Below are positions 6,859-9,443 of a stretch of DNA of 9,443 bases, piece by piece; positions within the stretch are counted from its first letter, which is position 1; each line of letters begins with the position of its first letter. Location: contig JAUYDU010000388.1 of NCBI GenBank assembly GCA_030691665.1, forward strand, positions 1 through 9,443, read 5' to 3'. The position numbers and the translations under genes are program-made. Source of the stretch: Chloroflexota bacterium. Its GTDB lineage: Bacteria > Chloroflexota > Dehalococcoidia > SM23-28-2. Under the pieces are notes generated by a model, which saw nothing but the letters and a program-made list of their open reading frames with translations, was not told the DNA's origin and ran no database searches.

Positions 6859-7884
6859 TCAACAGATGCGGGGGAGCATCTCGCCCACCAGCATGTGGAC
6901 GATGCGGGTGCCGCCGATGCCCGTCTTCATCAGGACCTTGCCCGCGGGCTCAGCGACTACCTCGCCGATGATCGCCGCCTCCTCACCATAGCGGGTGCTG
7001 CGCATCGCCGCCAGCACCGTCTCGGCGTCCTCAGAGGCCACCACCGCCACCAGCTTGCCCTCGTTGGCCACGTACAGAGGGTCGAAGCCCAGCATCTCGC
7101 AGGCGGCCCACACGCCGTCCTTCAAGGGTATCTTGCGCTCGTCGATCTCGATACCCACGCCCGATTGCTGGGCTATCTCGTTCAGCGATGTGGCCAGCCC
7201 GCCGCGAGTGGGGTCGCGCAGAACGTGGATGCGGGGGCTGGCCGCGAGCATGGCCGCCACCAGCCCGTTCAGGGGAGCGACGTCGCTGGCCACCGGCGCC
7301 TCGAACTCCAGCCCCTCCCGCTGGGAGAGGACGGCGATGCCGTGGTCGCCGATGCTCCCCGAGAGGATGACCGCATCGCCCAGGCGGGCCCTATCGCCGC
7401 CGATCTCCACCCCCGGCGGCAGCAGGCCCAGGCCGGCGGTGTTGACGAACAGCCCGTCGGCGGCACCGCTCTCCACCACCTTCGTATCCCCGGTCACGAT
7501 CTGTACCCCCGCTTCGGCCGCCGCCTGGCGCATCGACTGCACCACCGTCCTCATGGTCGCCAGCGGCAGCCCCTCCTCGATGACGAAGCTCGCCGAAAGG
7601 TAGAGGGGCGTGGCTCCCACCATGGCCAGGTCGTCCACCGTGCCGCACACCGCCAGACGGCCGATGTCGCCCCCCTTGAAGAAGAGCGGCTTCACCACGT
7701 AGGAGTCGGTGGTGAAGGCCAGGCGAGGGCCGCCGCCGTCCTTGCTCAGGGCGAACACCGCCGAGTCGTTGAGCTGGTCGAGGATGGGATTGGCCCAGGG
7801 CGGAAGGAACTCCCTGGCCACCAGGTCGTGGCTGAGGCGGCCGCCGCTGCCGTGCGCCAGAAGGATCTTGCTGGTCCTGGCCAT
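6859..7884 (-). CDS. hypE: HypE, carbamoyl dehydratase for hydrogenase cyanide-ligand synthesis
   Basis: HypE takes the carbamoyl group that HypF places on its C-terminal cysteine and dehydrates it with ATP to a thiocyanate, the source of the CN ligands of the NiFe site. The 341-residue product is of standard length and ends in the diagnostic PRIC, with the acceptor Cys last. Other family motifs are AHGSGG at 10-15, TDSYVVKPLFFKGGDIG, GTVDDLAMVGA (the first D is often Asn in homologues), TGDTKVVE, SGSIGDHG and RDPTRGGLATSLNEIA. ATG at 7884 is chosen because family similarity begins at MARTSKILLAHGSGG. The ribosome site there is weak, but the gene starts only 17 bases after the hypD stop and may be coupled to it. 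The open frame extends further upstream to 8052, but that part only reads through hypD in another frame. Confidence 0.97.
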   Translation of the reverse strand: MARTSKILLAHGSGGRLSHDLVAREFLPPWANPILDQLNDSAVFALSKDGGGPRLAFTTDSYVVKPLFFKGGDIGRLAVCGTVDDLAMVGATPLYLSASFVIEEGLPLATMRTVVQSMRQAAAEAGVQIVTGDTKVVESGAADGLFVNTAGLGLLPPGVEIGGDRARLGDAVILSGSIGDHGIAVLSQREGLEFEAPVASDVAPLNGLVAAMLAASPRIHVLRDPTRGGLATSLNEIAQQSGVGIEIDERKIPLKDGVWAACEMLGFDPLYVANEGKLVAVVASEDAETVLAAMRSTRYGEEAAIIGEVVAEPAGKVLMKTGIGGTRIVHMLVGEMLPRIC

Positions 7885-7901
7885 TTCTCGCCTGCCTCTT
7901 C

Positions 7902-8987
7902 TTAGCGCGGGCCGTACTGATACCAGCCGGCGCAGGTGCCCTCGGCGGAGACCATGCAGGGGCCCACCGGCTTCTCGGGCGTGCAGGCCTTGCCGAACAA
8001 GGGGCACTCGGGCGGCTTCTTCACCCCGCGCAGAACGTCGCCGCAGAGGCAACCCTTGTGCTCCCTGGTGGGCGGCGCATCGATCGCGAAGACCTGTTCA
8101 GCATTGAAACGCTGGTACTCTGCCCGCAGCTTCAGCCCGCTGCCAGGGATGCAACCCAGACCCCGCCAGTCGGCGTCGCTGGTCTCGAACACCCGGTACA
8201 TCAGCTCCCGCGCCAGGGGGTTGCCCTCCGGTCGCACCCCCCGCGAGTACTGGATCTCCACCTCTGCCCGGCCGGCGCCGATCTGGAGGAGGAGCATCTG
8301 GATGCCCTGAAGGATGTCCAGCGGCTCGAAGCCGGAAATGACGCAGGGCACGCCGTACTGCTGGGCAATGAACTCGTAAGGGTGGGAGCCGATGACAACG
8401 CTGACGTGGCCGGGACAAATGAAGCCGTCGATACGCACCTCGCCCGAATCGAGGAGGGCCTGCATCGCCGGCGGGATGAGCTTGTGCACGGACAAGACGT
8501 AGAAATTCTTGAGCCCCAACCGCTCGGCTTCCAGCAACGAGGCAGCGATGGTGGGGGCGGTGGTCTCGAACCCCACGGCGAAGAACACCAGCGGCCGCTG
8601 GGGGTTGTCGCGGCCGATGCGCACGGCGTCGCGCGGGGAGTATACCACCCGCACGTCGGCGCCGTCGGCCTTGGCCTGCTGGAGGCTGGCGTAGCTCCCG
8701 GGCACCTTCATCATGTCCCCGAAGGTCGCCAGGATGATCCCCTTCTGGCCAGCCAGGGCGATGGCCTTGTCGATGTCGGCGTTGGTGGTGACGCAGACGG
8801 GGCAGCCCGGCCCTGACAGCATGTTTACCGGCGGCGGCAGGAGGTGGCGGATGCCGTGACGGAAGACGGCCACGGTGTGGGTGCCGCAGACCTCCATGAG
8901 GTTCACCGGCCGGCTGGCGACCCGCTCGATCTCCGCCGCCAGGCCGCGGGCGGCCGCACCGTCGCGAAACCCCTGAATGTAGCGCAA
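7902..8987 (-). CDS. hypD: HypD, iron-sulfur scaffold for Fe(CN)2CO assembly
   Basis: HypD works with HypC as the scaffold on which iron receives its CN and CO ligands before transfer to the hydrogenase large subunit. The 361-residue product has the expected motifs: MEVCGTHT with C34, GPGCPVC with C62 and C65 (the thiol redox pair), GFETTAPT near 139, and a C-terminal cysteine block. That block has C313/C315 (CLCGDVLRG), C328, C335, C344 and C352 (GPCMVSAEGTC), which includes the [4Fe-4S] ligands. The start is a TTG at 8987, with GGAGG 6 nt upstream and conserved sequence (RYIQGFRDG) directly following, so the rare start seems genuine. A 144-bp gap with two strong hairpins separates it from hypC, which is unusual because these genes normally abut. 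Confidence 0.97.
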   Translation of the reverse strand: MRYIQGFRDGAAARGLAAEIERVASRPVNLMEVCGTHTVAVFRHGIRHLLPPPVNMLSGPGCPVCVTTNADIDKAIALAGQKGIILATFGDMMKVPGSYASLQQAKADGADVRVVYSPRDAVRIGRDNPQRPLVFFAVGFETTAPTIAASLLEAERLGLKNFYVLSVHKLIPPAMQALLDSGEVRIDGFICPGHVSVVIGSHPYEFIAQQYGVPCVISGFEPLDILQGIQMLLLQIGAGRAEVEIQYSRGVRPEGNPLARELMYRVFETSDADWRGLGCIPGSGLKLRAEYQRFNAEQVFAIDAPPTREHKGCLCGDVLRGVKKPPECPLFGKACTPEKPVGPCMVSAEGTCAGWYQYGPR

Positions 8988-9036
8988 GCTAGCCCTCCGT
9001 CCGTAGAGGGTTCAGCGTCAGTGGGTGCGTTCTCGA

Positions 9037-9056
9037 CCCCCGCCTAAAGGCGGGGG
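9037..9056. repeat. GC-rich perfect hairpin 1 in the hypC-hypD gap
   Basis: CCCCCGCC and GGCGGGGG form an 8-bp perfect stem around a TAAA loop. There is no T-run on either side, so it does not look like an intrinsic terminator. It pairs in style with a second hairpin 21 bp away. Tight GC-rich hairpins with tetraloops of this kind are common at the ends of IS200/IS605-type elements and their short non-coding derivatives, which is the favoured but unproven reading. Confidence 0.6.
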
Positions 9057-9077
9057 CATCGGATTTGCTTCCCCATG

Positions 9078-9097
9078 CCCCAGCCTTCAGGCTGGGG
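9078..9097. repeat. GC-rich perfect hairpin 2 in the hypC-hypD gap
   Basis: CCCCAGCC and GGCTGGGG form an 8-bp perfect stem around a TTCA loop. The stem differs from hairpin 1 at one pair and the loop at two of four bases, so the two are related. They could be the left and right ends of a miniature IS200/IS605-like element, or tandem copies of one extragenic palindrome. In the hypC-hypD transcript they would form two strong RNA structures that could affect stability or ribosome traffic. Confidence 0.6.
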
Positions 9098-9131
9098 TCG
9101 TGTGTAACCTTGGGAGACGAAAGCCCACCAA

Positions 9132-9368
9132 TCATGAACCAGCTGCCTCCCTCCCGGCCTCGGCGAACTCAGCCAGGAGACGCAGGGTCTCCTCGGCCTC
9201 GGCTTCATCCACCTTCTGGAGGGCGTAGCCAGCGTGCAGGAGGACGTAGTCGCCCACCTTCGTATCGGGCAGGAGCATGAAGCTCACCTCGCGCACCACC
9301 CCAGCCAGCTCCGCCAGCCCCACGCCTTCGTTGACCTCGATGACCCGCGCCGGTATAGCCAAGCACAC
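9132..9368 (-). CDS. hypC: HypC/HupF-family hydrogenase maturation chaperone
   Basis: HypC is a small chaperone that binds HypD and the immature hydrogenase large subunit and carries the Fe(CN)2CO unit. The 78-residue product has the diagnostic N-terminus MCLAIPARV with the essential C2, followed by the conserved REVSFMLLPDTKVGDYVLLHAGYAL core and an acidic helical end that contains EAEETLRLLAEF. The start is GTG at 9368, with AAGGAG 8 nt upstream and overlapping the hypF 3' end, two bases after its stop. The order hypF-hypC-hypD-hypE is a common arrangement of hyp genes. Confidence 0.97.
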   Translation of the reverse strand: MCLAIPARVIEVNEGVGLAELAGVVREVSFMLLPDTKVGDYVLLHAGYALQKVDEAEAEETLRLLAEFAEAGREAAGS

Positions 9369-9370
9369 AG

Positions 9371-9443
9371 CTAGCGCTCCTTCCCTGACGACAGGCGAGC
9401 CGAGGCGATCACTGCCTGGCCCAGGGCGATGCCGCCGTCGTTG
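9371..9443 (-). CDS. hypF: HypF carbamoyltransferase, last 24 codons (rest outside window)
   Basis: Only the 3' end is visible. It reads NDGGIALGQAVIASARLSS and then GKER before the stop. The NDGGI-LGQA motif is the conserved C-terminal end of HypF, which uses carbamoyl phosphate and ATP to carbamoylate the HypE C-terminal cysteine. It lies two bases upstream of hypC in the same direction, which supports the identification. Most of the gene must lie beyond position 9443. Confidence 0.88.
   Translation of the reverse strand, partial: NDGGIALGQAVIASARLSSGKER

Noticed and set aside
5284..7905. Very long plus-strand open frame (873 codons) opposite the kinase and hypE genes
   Set aside because: It crosses two clear minus-strand genes and their junctions. 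Its translation is low-complexity, rich in Gly, His, Gln, Leu and Asp, with no recognisable domain. In GC-rich DNA, stop codons are rare on the strand opposite real genes.
7885..8052. N-terminal extension of the hypE reading frame
   Set aside because: These 56 codons lie inside hypD in another frame and are Arg-rich. HypE similarity begins exactly at the ATG at 7884.
9037..9097. The two hairpins as tandem rho-independent terminators
   Set aside because: Neither is followed by a T-run on either strand, and stopping transcription between hypC and hypD would be odd for genes that must act together.
9102..9108. GTGTAAC shared with the hdrCB upstream region (4684-4690) as a common regulator site
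   Set aside because: A single 7-base match between two gaps of about 150 bp is expected by chance, and the surrounding bases do not extend the similarity.

Overview
The window is a dense cluster of ten genes, all on the minus strand, so the order of transcription runs from high to low coordinates. It carries the last steps of [NiFe]-hydrogenase maturation (hypF 3' end, hypC, hypD, hypE), then a cytoplasmic two-component pair (GAF histidine kinase and OmpR-type response regulator), then a heterodisulfide-reductase/hydrogenase module (fused HdrC-HdrB, HdrA, MvhD and the 5' part of the MvhG hydrogenase small subunit). Both end genes, hypF and mvhG, are cut by the window edges.

The DNA is GC-rich. 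Many genes have clear Shine-Dalgarno sequences, GTG and TTG starts are common, and there is an OmpR-type two-component system, so this is a bacterium rather than a methanogenic archaeon. The combination of a group 3c-like hydrogenase, HdrA and a fused HdrCB protein would suit an anaerobic, H2-metabolising, high-GC lineage such as Chloroflexota (Dehalococcoidia/Anaerolineae). That placement is an inference and is not proven by anything in the window.

Layout: 9443-9371 hypF 3' end; 9368-9132 hypC; 9131-8988 a 144-bp gap with two perfect GC-rich hairpins; 8987-7902 hypD; 7884-6859 hypE; 6849-5500 histidine kinase; 5522-4803 response regulator, overlapping the kinase by 23 nt; 4802-4653 a 150-bp gap that is the only obvious regulatory region, with a near-perfect Rex/CRP-like palindrome next to the next Shine-Dalgarno; 4652-3444 hdrCB; 3442-1457 hdrA; 1439-1008 mvhD; 1006-1 mvhG (partial). 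No stretch longer than 300 bases lacks a gene.

How the genes fit together: HypF, with its partner HypE, makes the cyanide ligands, and HypC and HypD assemble the Fe(CN)2CO unit for the hydrogenase large subunit. That subunit should be encoded just beyond position 1. H2-derived electrons would pass from the large subunit through MvhG and MvhD to the FAD of HdrA, which could bifurcate them to ferredoxin and to the HdrB site of the fused protein. The physiological disulfide or other acceptor is unknown. The kinase and regulator sit between the maturation and enzyme modules and plausibly tune one or both to redox state or gas supply.
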